Shown one piece after another: positions 5,983 to 13,511 of a DNA stretch of 14,264 nt (the stretch's first letter is position 1; each line of letters begins with the position of its first letter). A program made the translations under genes and the position numbers. The notes beneath the pieces are model-generated. The model saw only the letters and a program-made list of their open reading frames with translations, searched no databases and was not told where the DNA came from. The DNA is from Paludibacter sp. UBA5753 (GTDB lineage: Bacteria > Bacteroidota > Bacteroidia > Bacteroidales > Paludibacteraceae): NCBI GenBank assembly GCA_002427615.1, contig DIFH01000139.1, positions 1 through 14,264 of the forward strand, read 5' to 3'.

Positions 5983-6060
5983 TGTATCGCTGAGGTGGAT
6001 ACAGGTTTGAAATCTGAGTTATATGTAGTTCCTTGTTTTTTACAAGGAGCCACATCTCAG
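5983..6060 (-). promoter_or_regulatory. Potentially structured 5' leader of the dapB-like gene
   Basis: Read on the minus strand, CTGAG (6060-6056) can pair with CTCAG (6018-6014), enclosing a TCCTTGT/ACAAGGA hairpin (6048-6030). A second hairpin TGTATC/GATACA (6003-5983) displays another CTCAG in its loop, and that loop could pair with the same CTGAG instead. Two mutually exclusive pairings in a leader of roughly 115 nt suggest a cis-regulatory RNA. It does not match the lysine riboswitch consensus I know. Confidence 0.35.
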
Positions 6061-6075
6061 AAAATAATCTATTGA

Positions 6076-6103
6076 CAAAAATTCAACTTTTCTGAAAGTT
6101 CAA
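6076..6103 (-). promoter_or_regulatory. Near-consensus promoter for the dapB-like gene
   Basis: On the minus strand, TTG (6103-6101), 17 bp, then AATTTTTG (6083-6076). This is one mismatch from TAnnTTTG with acceptable -33 spacing. Transcription would start about 115 nt before the start codon at 5953, upstream of the paired leader elements. Confidence 0.4.
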
Positions 6104-6111
6104 CTTTTCTG
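6078..6111. repeat. Two tandem 17-bp units
   Basis: AAAATTCAACTTTTCTG followed directly by AAAGTTCAACTTTTCTG, 16 of 17 identical. They overlap the putative promoter, so they could be a pair of activator or repressor sites on one DNA face-and-a-half, or a simple duplication. Confidence 0.7.
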
Positions 6112-6258
6112 TTAGGGATAAAGTAATGAATAGATTCAATATTTGATTCGCTAATTCACAATGTTTTAATGTGGCGAACAAATGAAAGAAATTACTTTAT
6201 GAGAGCTGCAAAAAATATATAAAGACAATAATGTGTAATAGATACAGGACGAATATAT

Positions 6259-6343
6259 GAAAATTTGATGTGCGGACAAATTAAATAATCATTATTTAAC
6301 AGCTATTTAGTAAAATCAATATTGAAAATTAGATGTCCGGACA
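6259..6343. repeat. Pair of 20-bp direct repeats carrying a TGTCCGGACA-type palindrome
   Basis: GAAAATTTGATGTGCGGACA (6259-6278) and GAAAATTAGATGTCCGGACA (6324-6343) match at 18 of 20 positions, 65 bp apart. The second contains the perfect palindrome TGTCCGGACA; the first has one mismatch in it. They lie in the 450-bp spacer between the type IX-secreted protein gene and the dapB-like gene. Apart from these, the tandem 17-mers and the terminator, I see nothing in this spacer. Confidence 0.7.
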
Positions 6344-6344
6344 C

Positions 6345-6386
6345 AAAAAAACTCCGAAAGTCAGCCTGACTTTCGGAGTTTTTTTT
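6345..6386 (-). terminator. Intrinsic terminator of the type IX-secreted protein gene
   Basis: 19-bp arms (6345-6363 and 6367-6385) built on ACTCCGAAAGTCA / TGACTTTCGGAGT with a 3-base loop and A/T runs on the outside. It ends about 20 bp past the stop codon at 6407 on the minus strand. Its symmetry would let it work in both directions. Confidence 0.9.
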
Positions 6387-6406
6387 ATTAATTGTTGAAT
6401 CAGCGA

Positions 6407-7357
6407 TTACAACATAAATTTCTGAGTCAATTTACCTATGCGAACAATATACATGCCTTTCGACAGGTTGTTCAGTTTCACAGCACCGTTTTCAAGTACC
6501 GAAGATTGAACTTTGCTCCCAATGGCAGAGTAGATTTCAACGGTTGAACCGTTGGCAACGTTTTTAACCAATAAGTTTTTGCCTGAAACAATGGCGTTGA
6601 ATTCATTTGCTGAAGGGTTTGAAGTGCTTGAAGTAATGAATAAATCAGAATAAGATGTTGCAACGCGAATGCCATCAAGTTTAGCTGTGAACGCTGATGA
6701 GGCAGAAGGTTGGCGAAGTCCTATTGCTCCAATGTTTGCCGGTATGGTAGTAGTTCCCTGGTTATTATCAAACCATCCTGTTGTTGGCTCTGTGTTCATT
6801 GAAGGATTAACAATGATAGAACTAACTTTTCCAGTATTATCATGTTTTAGAACAATTAAATACGTAGTGTTCAAATCGTAATTAAAAGGAGTATAAGTTG
6901 GAACCACCGTACCACCGGAGATTAACTGAATACCAAATGCAATTTTACTGCTTACGTCGGATTCTTTCTTAACAAAGACGCGACCAACAAAAGTACTACC
7001 GATTGTTTCAGGGCCGAAATGGATAAAATAATCTCCGGTAATTGGTGCCGCAACTACATTTACAATAAATGAAGCATAAACTAAACCAGATGTTTGGGGA
7101 GTGAATTTTTTGTTTAAGTCTTGACCATTTGTAAGCGTAACTTCATTTCCAACTCCTGAACCGGGATAACCTGAGTAAGTAATGGAACTGGCTGTAACTT
7201 GAATAGTTGGTGTAGCATTATTGCCTGTTAAGGCCCAGCCACCTTGACCTAATAAGTCTGTTGCAGCAACATACTCGAAATTTTCATTTACTAAAAGTTG
7301 TGCTTGTGCGAACATCACACAAACGATAAAAGATAATAATAGGGTAATTTTCTTCAT
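6407..7357 (-). CDS. Type IX secretion (Por) sorting-domain protein, secreted, function unknown
   Basis: A 316-residue protein with an N-terminal signal peptide (KK, hydrophobic core, AQA cleavage region, residues 1 to about 19) and a C-terminal type A sorting domain (about 250-316). That domain holds the LLVKNV, VEIYSAIGSKV and LSKGMYIVRIG strands and ends in KFML. It is exported by Sec, passed through the type IX secretion system and cleaved or anchored at the surface. The middle (about 22-235) is Thr/Ser/Gly-rich and beta-predicted. ENFEY near the start and KLDGIRV near its end resemble laminin-G/concanavalin-like jelly-roll domains, which suggests glycan binding, but no catalytic residues can be pointed to. 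No secretion-machinery gene is nearby. A monocistronic unit is likely, with its own promoter and terminator. Confidence 0.88.
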   Translation of the reverse strand: MKKITLLLSFIVCVMFAQAQLLVNENFEYVAATDLLGQGGWALTGNNATPTIQVTASSITYSGYPGSGVGNEVTLTNGQDLNKKFTPQTSGLVYASFIVNVVAAPITGDYFIHFGPETIGSTFVGRVFVKKESDVSSKIAFGIQLISGGTVVPTYTPFNYDLNTTYLIVLKHDNTGKVSSIIVNPSMNTEPTTGWFDNNQGTTTIPANIGAIGLRQPSASSAFTAKLDGIRVATSYSDLFITSSTSNPSANEFNAIVSGKNLLVKNVANGSTVEIYSAIGSKVQSSVLENGAVKLNNLSKGMYIVRIGKLTQKFML

Positions 7358-7405
7358 GTTTAATAAGTTTAATAAGTGAATAAATAAATTGTTTAATGTT
7401 TAATA
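7358..7405 (-). repeat. TTAAAC-rich repeated leader
   Basis: Immediately before the start codon, GTTTAATAA occurs twice in tandem (7358-7375), and GTTTAAT twice more at 7391-7404. On the transcribed strand this is a leader of repeated TTATTAAAC units touching the ATG. AT-rich, unstructured leaders are usual for Bacteroidota genes; the repeat regularity is less so. Confidence 0.6.
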
Positions 7406-7409
7406 CCGA

Positions 7410-7417
7410 CAAAGATA
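7410..7417 (-). promoter_or_regulatory. Putative promoter -7 box for the type IX-secreted protein gene
   Basis: On the minus strand this reads TATCTTTG, an exact TAnnTTTG, about 53 bp before the start codon. A TTTTG lies 14 bp upstream of it, somewhat closer than the canonical -33 distance. Confidence 0.5.
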
Positions 7418-7598
7418 ATGTATATTTATTACAAAAGCAATACATTTTATCTGAGTTAACAAAAAAATGAGAGGAACATCATGGAATAAACTTGTAATTG
7501 ACCGGAGAGAGTAACTATGTTAAATATATTCTTCCGAGGTAAATTATATCTGTTGAAAACTCGCATCTTAGTTGCATAAAAATACCCGAATAATTGAT

Positions 7599-7606
7599 TA
7601 ACTTTG
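7599..7606 (+). promoter_or_regulatory. Putative promoter -7 box for glycogen synthase
   Basis: TAACTTTG matches TAnnTTTG 24 bp before the ATG at 7630. A TTG at 7572-7574 is 24 bp further upstream, slightly long for a -33 element. Between the two divergent promoters (7418-7598) nothing else stands out. Confidence 0.5.
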
Positions 7607-7629
7607 CAGCTCTTTTAAAATTGTAATGA

Positions 7630-9294
7630 ATGGCAGAACTCGAAGTCCCCGAATATATATTTGAAACAAGTTGGGAAGTATGTAATATGGTTGGCGGAAT
7701 CTATACGGTTTTGTCGACGCGCGCTGCAACACTCCAGCAAAAACATCAGGATAAATTGATTTTTATCGGACCTGATATAAGCCCTGAAGGTCATAATCCT
7801 TATTTTGAAGAAATTCCTGATCTTTATTCCGATTGGAAAGCGTATACTTCAAAAGAATATCATCTTAAAATTCGCGTTGGACGTTGGTTGGTACCTGGAA
7901 AACCCATAGCTGTTCTTGTTGATTTTATGCCTTTGATGAATCGGAAAAACGAAATTTACGGTCATGTCTGGAGTCAGGTCAGAGTGAATTCAATGCCTGC
8001 TTATGGCGATTATGATGAATCGTCGATGTTCGGTTATGCTACGGGGATGGTTATCGAAAGTTATTATCGTTTTTTCGGGTTAAATGCTTCGCAAAATGTA
8101 ATTGCCCACTTCAATGAATGGATGACCACTTTTGGCGCTTTTTACATAAAAGAATATTTACCCGCCGTTGCCACTGTTTTTACAACCCATGCCACCTCTA
8201 TCGGCCGTTCGATAGCCGGGAATCATAAGCCTTTATACGATTATTTGAATGAATATAACGGCGACCAAATGGCTTACGAACTGAACATGGTGTCGAAACA
8301 TTCGACCGAAAAAACTGCAGCGCAACTCGTTGATTGTTTCACTACGGTTAGTAATATTACGGCGGTGGAATGTGAGCAATTGCTTGGACGGAAGCCGGAT
8401 GTGGTAACCCCCAATGGCTTTGAAGATGATTTCGTACCCAAAGGAAAAGTTTTTACCGCCCAAAGGAAAGAAGCCCGCAAAACATTGCGCCATGTGGCTG
8501 AAACATTGCTCGGATACAATCTGGCAGACGATGCTTTGTTTGTCAGCACAGCCGGTAGATACGAGTATAAAAACAAGGGAATCGACACTTTTATTGAGTC
8601 GCTCAAGCATTTGTACGAGTTTAAAGACATGACGCGTCAGGTGGTTGCTTTTATTATGGTGCCGGCATGGGTCAAATGTCCTCGCGCCGATTTGGCAAAC
8701 AGTTTATTACACCCCGAATCGAAACTTTATTCGTACAATCGCATTACGACACACGAGCTTCACGATTATTACAACGATAACATAATGAGCGCTTTGCATT
8801 GGTTTCATTTCCAAAATCAGGAAAATGAACGTGTTAAAGTTATTTTTGTGCCTTCGTATTTGAATGGGTCTGATGGTATTTTTAATAAAACTTATTACGA
8901 ACTCCTGATAGGAATGGATCTAACGGTTTTTCCATCGTATTACGAACCCTGGGGATATACGCCGCTCGAAAGCGTCGCGTTTTCGGTTCCGACAATAACG
9001 ACCAATCTTTCGGGTTTCGGACAATGGGTTTCGCCGGAACCGCAGGGTATCGAAACCGGGGTCGGAATTATTCAACGTTCCGATTATAATGGGTATGAAG
9101 TTGCCGTTCATATTGCTGAAATGATATATCAATATTCGCTTTGTAACGAAAATGAAATAAAAGCGATCCGTACAAATGCTTCGATAATTGCCGAGAAAGC
9201 TTTGTGGAAACATTTTATTCAGTTTTATGATCAGGCTTATCACATTGCTTTGATAAATAAAACGAAAAGAACTACCTTAATCTCTGATATTTAA
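7630..9294 (+). CDS. Glycogen synthase, GT3 (animal/fungal-type) family
   Basis: Cytosolic glucosyltransferase that extends alpha-1,4-glucan from a nucleotide-glucose donor. It belongs with the GT3 enzymes of yeast and animals rather than bacterial GlgA (GT5). The N-terminal FETSWEVCNMVGGIYTVL (11-28) parallels yeast FEVATEVTNRVGGIYSVL. AGRYEYKNKGIDTFIESL (308-325) and FPSYYEPWGYTPLE (434-447), with the conserved acidic pair E439 and E447, are near-identical to yeast Gsy2 segments. ITTNLSGFG (456-464) follows. At 554 residues it is shorter than the 700-plus of eukaryotic enzymes. It ends soon after the catalytic core and lacks their phosphorylated tails. The Arg-rich helix that binds glucose-6-phosphate is not obvious, so allosteric control may differ. 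The ATG at 7630 is used; one at 7626 is out of frame. The alpha-glucan phosphorylase gene follows 175 bp downstream on the same strand. Confidence 0.93.
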   Translation: MAELEVPEYIFETSWEVCNMVGGIYTVLSTRAATLQQKHQDKLIFIGPDISPEGHNPYFEEIPDLYSDWKAYTSKEYHLKIRVGRWLVPGKPIAVLVDFMPLMNRKNEIYGHVWSQVRVNSMPAYGDYDESSMFGYATGMVIESYYRFFGLNASQNVIAHFNEWMTTFGAFYIKEYLPAVATVFTTHATSIGRSIAGNHKPLYDYLNEYNGDQMAYELNMVSKHSTEKTAAQLVDCFTTVSNITAVECEQLLGRKPDVVTPNGFEDDFVPKGKVFTAQRKEARKTLRHVAETLLGYNLADDALFVSTAGRYEYKNKGIDTFIESLKHLYEFKDMTRQVVAFIMVPAWVKCPRADLANSLLHPESKLYSYNRITTHELHDYYNDNIMSALHWFHFQNQENERVKVIFVPSYLNGSDGIFNKTYYELLIGMDLTVFPSYYEPWGYTPLESVAFSVPTITTNLSGFGQWVSPEPQGIETGVGIIQRSDYNGYEVAVHIAEMIYQYSLCNENEIKAIRTNASIIAEKALWKHFIQFYDQAYHIALINKTKRTTLISDI

Positions 9295-9401
9295 TCACAT
9301 ACTGAATCGAATAAATATATCGTTCAATATTGTGCAAACGTTTGAAATTTTAAAAGTTATCTTATAATAGGCAAATAAAGTAATCTTTTGAAGTTTTGTG
9401 C

Positions 9402-9409
9402 TATTTTTG
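9402..9409 (+). promoter_or_regulatory. Putative promoter -7 box for alpha-glucan phosphorylase
   Basis: TATTTTTG matches TAnnTTTG 60 bp before the ATG at 9470, inside the 175-bp spacer after the synthase gene. No terminator is visible in that spacer, so the phosphorylase may be expressed both by read-through and from this site. Confidence 0.45.
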
Positions 9410-9469
9410 CATTATTATATCTAATAAAAATATTTCTAAAGTATTAGTATTCAATAAAAGTATAAGTTT

Positions 9470-12034
9470 ATGAAAATTAAGGTTAACAATGTAAACGAAC
9501 CAAGTTGGAAGGAAATGAACGTGAAGTCCACCTTGCCCGAAAGTTTGAAAAGATTGGATGAGATTGCTCAAAACATTTGGTGGGTTTGGAATAGCGACGC
9601 TAAAAGCCTGTTTCGCAAGATTGATACGGAAGCCTGGATTGAAGCGAATTCGAATCCCATTCAATTATTAAACATATTAAGCTACGAAAAATTAGTTTCG
9701 TTAGGCGATGATGTCGAATTTGTAAAGAAACTTGATGCGGTTTATGCGAATTTTAAATCGTATATGAGCGTCCCTTTCAACAAAGAAAAACCTTCGGTAG
9801 CTTATTTCAGCATGGAATATGGTTTAACCGATGTTTTGAAAATTTACTCGGGGGGCTTGGGAGTATTGGCCGGCGATTATCTGAAAGAAGCCAGCGATTG
9901 TGCTATCGATATGACAGCCATTGGTTTCCTGTATCGTTACGGATATTTTACCCAAACCCTGTCGGTTGATGGTCAGCAAATCCCCGTTTACGAAGCCCAA
10001 AATTTCAATAATTTACCACTCAAACAAGTGAAAGATGCAAACGATCAGCCTATGGTAATAGAAGTGCCTTATCCTGACCGCATGGTTTATGCTTATTTGT
10101 GGAAAGTTTCGGTAGGACGTATTGCGCTGTATCTGCTCGATACCGATAATGAAATGAACAGCGAACTCGATCGTCCTATTTCACATCAGCTCTATGGAGG
10201 CGACTGGGAAAACCGTATGAAACAGGAAATCATGTTGGGAATCGGCGGCATTCTTGCTTTGAAAAAATTAGGCATCGAAAAACAGGTTTATCATTGTAAC
10301 GAAGGCCATGCCGCTTTAATCAATGTTCAACGGTTGGTCGATCTGATTGCCGACAAAGGGTTGACATTTGCCCAGGCTTTGGAAGTGGTGCGCGCATCAT
10401 CGCTTTACACGGTTCATACGCCGGTACCGGCAGGTCACGATAGCTTTACCGAAGAATTGTTCGGTAAATATATGAGCGAATATCCGGCTAAACTAAAACT
10501 CACTTGGGACGAATTTATCGATATTGGCAGGGAACATCCCGGTGATTCCGCCGAAAAGTTCAGCATGAGCGTATTTGCTTGCAATACCTGCCAGGAAGTA
10601 AACGGCGTTAGCTGGTTGCATGGTAAAGTATCGCAGGAAATGTTCAATCCTATCTGGAAAGGCTATTTTCCCGAAGAACTGCATGTGAACTATGTTACAA
10701 ACGGCGTTCACCTGCCTACGTGGACGGCTTCGGAATGGAAAATGGTTTACGAAAAATATTTTACACCGGCTTTTTATGCCGATCAGTCGAATATAAAAAT
10801 CTGGCAAAAAGTGTACGATATTCCCGATCAGGAAATTTGGGATACACGTATGTTTATGAAAAAACGCCTGGTTGATTTTATTAAAATACGGTTCAGCGAG
10901 AATTGGTTGAAAAATCAGGGAGATCCGTCCCGTATTGTTTCTATTCTTGAAACGATTAACCCCAATGCCTTGATTATTGGTTTTGGCCGCCGGTTTGCAA
11001 CTTATAAACGGGCACACTTATTATTTACCGATTTGGAACGCCTGGAGCGCATTGTGAACGATCCTGTCCGTCCGGTTCAGATACTGTTCACTGGTAAAGC
11101 TCATCCGGCTGATGGCGGAGGTCAGGGTTTGATTAAACGGATTATTGAAATTTCGCGTATGCCACAGTTCCTTGGCAAAATAATTTTCCTCGAAAACTAT
11201 GATATGCGTTTGGCTAAGCGTTTGATTTCGGGAGTCGATATCTGGTTGAACACTCCTACGCGTCCGTTGGAAGCATCGGGAACATCAGGTGAAAAAGCAC
11301 AAATGAATGGGGTTCTTAACTTTTCGGTACTCGATGGTTGGTGGCTCGAAGGTTATGTGAAAGGCGCCGGTTGGGCATTGACCGAAAAACGGACTTACGA
11401 AAACCAGGAACATCAGGATCAATTGGATGCTGCGACCATATACAGTATGCTGGAAAACGAAATTGTACCCTTGTATTTTGCTAAAAATACCAAGGGTTAT
11501 TCTCCCGACTGGATTCAATATATCAAAAATTCGATCGCTCAGATTACGCCCCGTTACACAACAAAGCGTATGATTGACGATTATATTGAAAAATTTTATT
11601 TGAAACTGGCAAAGCGATCTGGAATACTGAAAGAAAATAATTTTGAAAAAGCCAAAGAAATTGCAGCCTGGAAAGAAAAAATGGCTCTTGGTTGGGATGC
11701 TATCGAAGTTCTGAAGGTTGATCTCCCTGAAAATCTTATTCATAATCCTCAAGTTGGCAAAGATTATAACCTGAATGTTATTCTCGATGTCAAAGACTTG
11801 GAGAATAAAGGAGTAGGAGTAGAATTGGTTATTACAAAATCGGGAACCAATAATAAGGACACTTTGTACGACGTAGAAGAGTTGAAGTTAATAAAAACAG
11901 AAGGTACAATACTATATTTCAATATTGAATATCAGATGAATCGTGCAGGATCGTTTAAATACGCATTCCGCATGTTCCCTAAAAACGAAGACTTGCCTCA
12001 TCGCATGGATTTCTGCTATGTGCGTTGGATTTAA
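9470..12034 (+). CDS. glgP: Alpha-glucan (glycogen) phosphorylase with N-terminal DUF3417
   Basis: Cytosolic GT35 enzyme, pyridoxal-phosphate dependent, releasing glucose-1-phosphate from glycogen or maltodextrin. It has 854 residues. The N-terminal DUF3417 module (about 15-105, LPESLKRLDEIAQNIWWVWN) precedes the catalytic part. That begins AYFSMEYGLTDVLKIYSGGLG (111-131, active-site loop) and contains HCNEGHAAL (275-283), HTPVPAGHD (316-324), YKRAHLL (512-518) and GKAHPADGGGQG (542-553, phosphate-binding side). The cofactor Lys is K609 in EASGTSGEKAQMNG (601-614). This is the Thermotoga/archaeal-like subtype, in which GTSGEK replaces the GTGNMK of E. coli and muscle enzymes. About 120 C-terminal residues (from about 735) look like a beta-rich extra domain. 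Together with the upstream synthase it gives both arms of glycogen turnover. Branching and debranching enzymes are not in the window. Confidence 0.95.
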   Translation: MKIKVNNVNEPSWKEMNVKSTLPESLKRLDEIAQNIWWVWNSDAKSLFRKIDTEAWIEANSNPIQLLNILSYEKLVSLGDDVEFVKKLDAVYANFKSYMSVPFNKEKPSVAYFSMEYGLTDVLKIYSGGLGVLAGDYLKEASDCAIDMTAIGFLYRYGYFTQTLSVDGQQIPVYEAQNFNNLPLKQVKDANDQPMVIEVPYPDRMVYAYLWKVSVGRIALYLLDTDNEMNSELDRPISHQLYGGDWENRMKQEIMLGIGGILALKKLGIEKQVYHCNEGHAALINVQRLVDLIADKGLTFAQALEVVRASSLYTVHTPVPAGHDSFTEELFGKYMSEYPAKLKLTWDEFIDIGREHPGDSAEKFSMSVFACNTCQEVNGVSWLHGKVSQEMFNPIWKGYFPEELHVNYVTNGVHLPTWTASEWKMVYEKYFTPAFYADQSNIKIWQKVYDIPDQEIWDTRMFMKKRLVDFIKIRFSENWLKNQGDPSRIVSILETINPNALIIGFGRRFATYKRAHLLFTDLERLERIVNDPVRPVQILFTGKAHPADGGGQGLIKRIIEISRMPQFLGKIIFLENYDMRLAKRLISGVDIWLNTPTRPLEASGTSGEKAQMNGVLNFSVLDGWWLEGYVKGAGWALTEKRTYENQEHQDQLDAATIYSMLENEIVPLYFAKNTKGYSPDWIQYIKNSIAQITPRYTTKRMIDDYIEKFYLKLAKRSGILKENNFEKAKEIAAWKEKMALGWDAIEVLKVDLPENLIHNPQVGKDYNLNVILDVKDLENKGVGVELVITKSGTNNKDTLYDVEELKLIKTEGTILYFNIEYQMNRAGSFKYAFRMFPKNEDLPHRMDFCYVRWI

Positions 12035-12058
12035 AATCTTGTTGTGACCCTACTTAAA

Positions 12059-12099
12059 AAAAACTCCCGCAGAACTGTATAAGTTTTACGGGAGTTTTT
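12059..12099. terminator. Bidirectional terminator between glgP and ald
   Basis: AAAAACTCCCG (12059-12069) pairs with CGGGAGTTTTT (12089-12099). A smaller AACT/AGTT stem sits inside the 19-base loop. It is 24 bp after the glgP stop and 17 bp beyond the alanine dehydrogenase stop, with T-runs on both readings, so it serves both convergent genes. Confidence 0.88.
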
Positions 12100-12116
12100 G
12101 TTTTGAAATTTTTGAA

Positions 12117-13199
12117 TTACAATCCGAAGGTGTCGGCCACAGCCTGGCAAACAACATTGCCATTGACTATATTCAGTCCTTTACGCAGATCTTCATTTTC
12201 TTCGCAGGCTTTTTCCCAACCCAGATTGGCCAGTTTTACGGCATAAGGCAAAGTAGCATTTGTCAAAGCCAAGGTGGAGGTGAACGGAACTGCACCCGGA
12301 ATATTGGCCACACAATAATGCTGAATGCCTTCCACCTGATAAACCGGCTCGGCATGAGTTGTAGGTCTCGATGTTTCGAAGCAGCCGCCCTGATCGATGG
12401 CTACATCCACCAATACCGACCCTGGTTGCATAAGTTTCAGCATTTCTTTGGAAATTAAATGGGGCGCTTTTGCTCCTGGAATCAATACGGCGCCAATCAC
12501 TAAATCGGTAAGCGGTAGCATTTGTTCGATATTGTATTGCGACGACATAACGGTGTTAACGTTAGCCGGCATGATTTCGCTCAGGTAACGCAAGCGTGGG
12601 AGCGAAATGTCGGCGATAGTAACATTGGCGCCTAATCCGGCTGCCATCAAAGCGGCTTGCGTTCCCACAATTCCACCGCCAAGCACGAGCACATTTGCAG
12701 GTTTTACACCCGGAACGCCGCCCAGCAGTATTCCTTTTCCGCCCTTGGGTTTTTCGAGATATTTGGCTCCTTCCTGAATCGACATACGTCCGGCTACTTC
12801 CGACATAGGGATGAGTAAAGGCAAGGTGTTGTTTATTTCCACCGTCTCATAAGCCAGACAAACGGAATCACTTTTGATCATGGCGTGTGTCAGTGTCTCG
12901 TTCGATGCAAAGTGAAAGTAGGTGAAGAGTAGTTGATTCGGCCGGATCAATTCGTATTCCTGCGGTATAGGCTCTTTTACCTTCATAATCATGTCGGCAA
13001 TATCGAATATTTCTTTGGGAGTAGATAGTATTTGCGCACCCGCCTGGCGGTATTGTTCGTTACTAAAGCCGCTGTTTGTTCCGGCATTTGTTTCAACATA
13101 AACGGCATGACCGTTTTTTACCATGGTTTGAACTCCTCCCGGAGTCAGGGCAACACGACTTTCGTTGTTTTTAATTTCTTTTGGAACTCCAATTTTCAT
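12117..13199 (-). CDS. ald: Alanine dehydrogenase
   Basis: NAD-dependent enzyme interconverting L-alanine and pyruvate plus ammonium, cytosolic, normally a hexamer. It has 360 residues from ATG 13197-13199; the usual length is about 370. Substrate residues fall at the family's own numbers: R15 in NESRVALTP, K75 in KVKEP, H96 in YFHFAS and D269 in VDVAIDQGG (D270 in the Mycobacterium enzyme). The Rossmann loop is VLVLGGGIVGTQAA (170-183). This numbering fixes the start at 13199; the ATG at 13244 would add 15 non-conserved residues. The fold is shared with the N-terminal part of proton-translocating transhydrogenase and with lysine-forming saccharopine enzymes, but the H96/D269 context and length favour alanine dehydrogenase. 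It is monocistronic, convergent with glgP. Confidence 0.93.
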   Translation of the reverse strand: MKIGVPKEIKNNESRVALTPGGVQTMVKNGHAVYVETNAGTNSGFSNEQYRQAGAQILSTPKEIFDIADMIMKVKEPIPQEYELIRPNQLLFTYFHFASNETLTHAMIKSDSVCLAYETVEINNTLPLLIPMSEVAGRMSIQEGAKYLEKPKGGKGILLGGVPGVKPANVLVLGGGIVGTQAALMAAGLGANVTIADISLPRLRYLSEIMPANVNTVMSSQYNIEQMLPLTDLVIGAVLIPGAKAPHLISKEMLKLMQPGSVLVDVAIDQGGCFETSRPTTHAEPVYQVEGIQHYCVANIPGAVPFTSTLALTNATLPYAVKLANLGWEKACEENEDLRKGLNIVNGNVVCQAVADTFGL

Positions 13200-13511
13200 A
13201 AGTGTTGTAATTTTTAAGATTGAATGGTTTTCAATGACAATCATCAGGATTATTTTATCCAGCGATCGGAAAACGTCGTAAAAATACAGTATTAATTTTA
13301 ATTTGGAATAAAAAAAGCAGAAAAAAATAACTTGTCGGGATTTATTTAATATAAAGCGTTAATTTTCAGTTGAAATATTCGCTTTCAAATTGATATTGTA
13401 TACAGAAACAGAGTCGGCTCATTTGCAATAAACAGATGTATTTTGAGGAATTATTGTTTGATATATTTATAATATGCGGCTTGATTGTTTCAGATTGTAA
13501 GTTTGCTGACT
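13200..13511. other. AT-rich intergenic region upstream of ald
   Basis: This 312-bp spacer separates the end of the DUF4249 gene from ald, both on the minus strand. TATTTTTA on the minus strand (13286-13279) is one base from the TAnnTTTG promoter box and might serve ald. I see no strong terminator after the DUF4249 gene, no RNA gene and no convincing repeat. Confidence 0.5.

Noticed and set aside
5954..6060. Lysine riboswitch before the dapB-like gene
   Set aside because: The leader is too short and lacks the conserved core of the L-box. The paired elements seen are different.
1784..12192. Avoidance of RGATCY sites in the host sequence
   Set aside because: By eye, four sites occur outside the cassette (1784, 8916, 10921, 12187) and none inside it. 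Given the number of GATC tetramers and their flanking bases, about five would be expected, so no depletion can be claimed.
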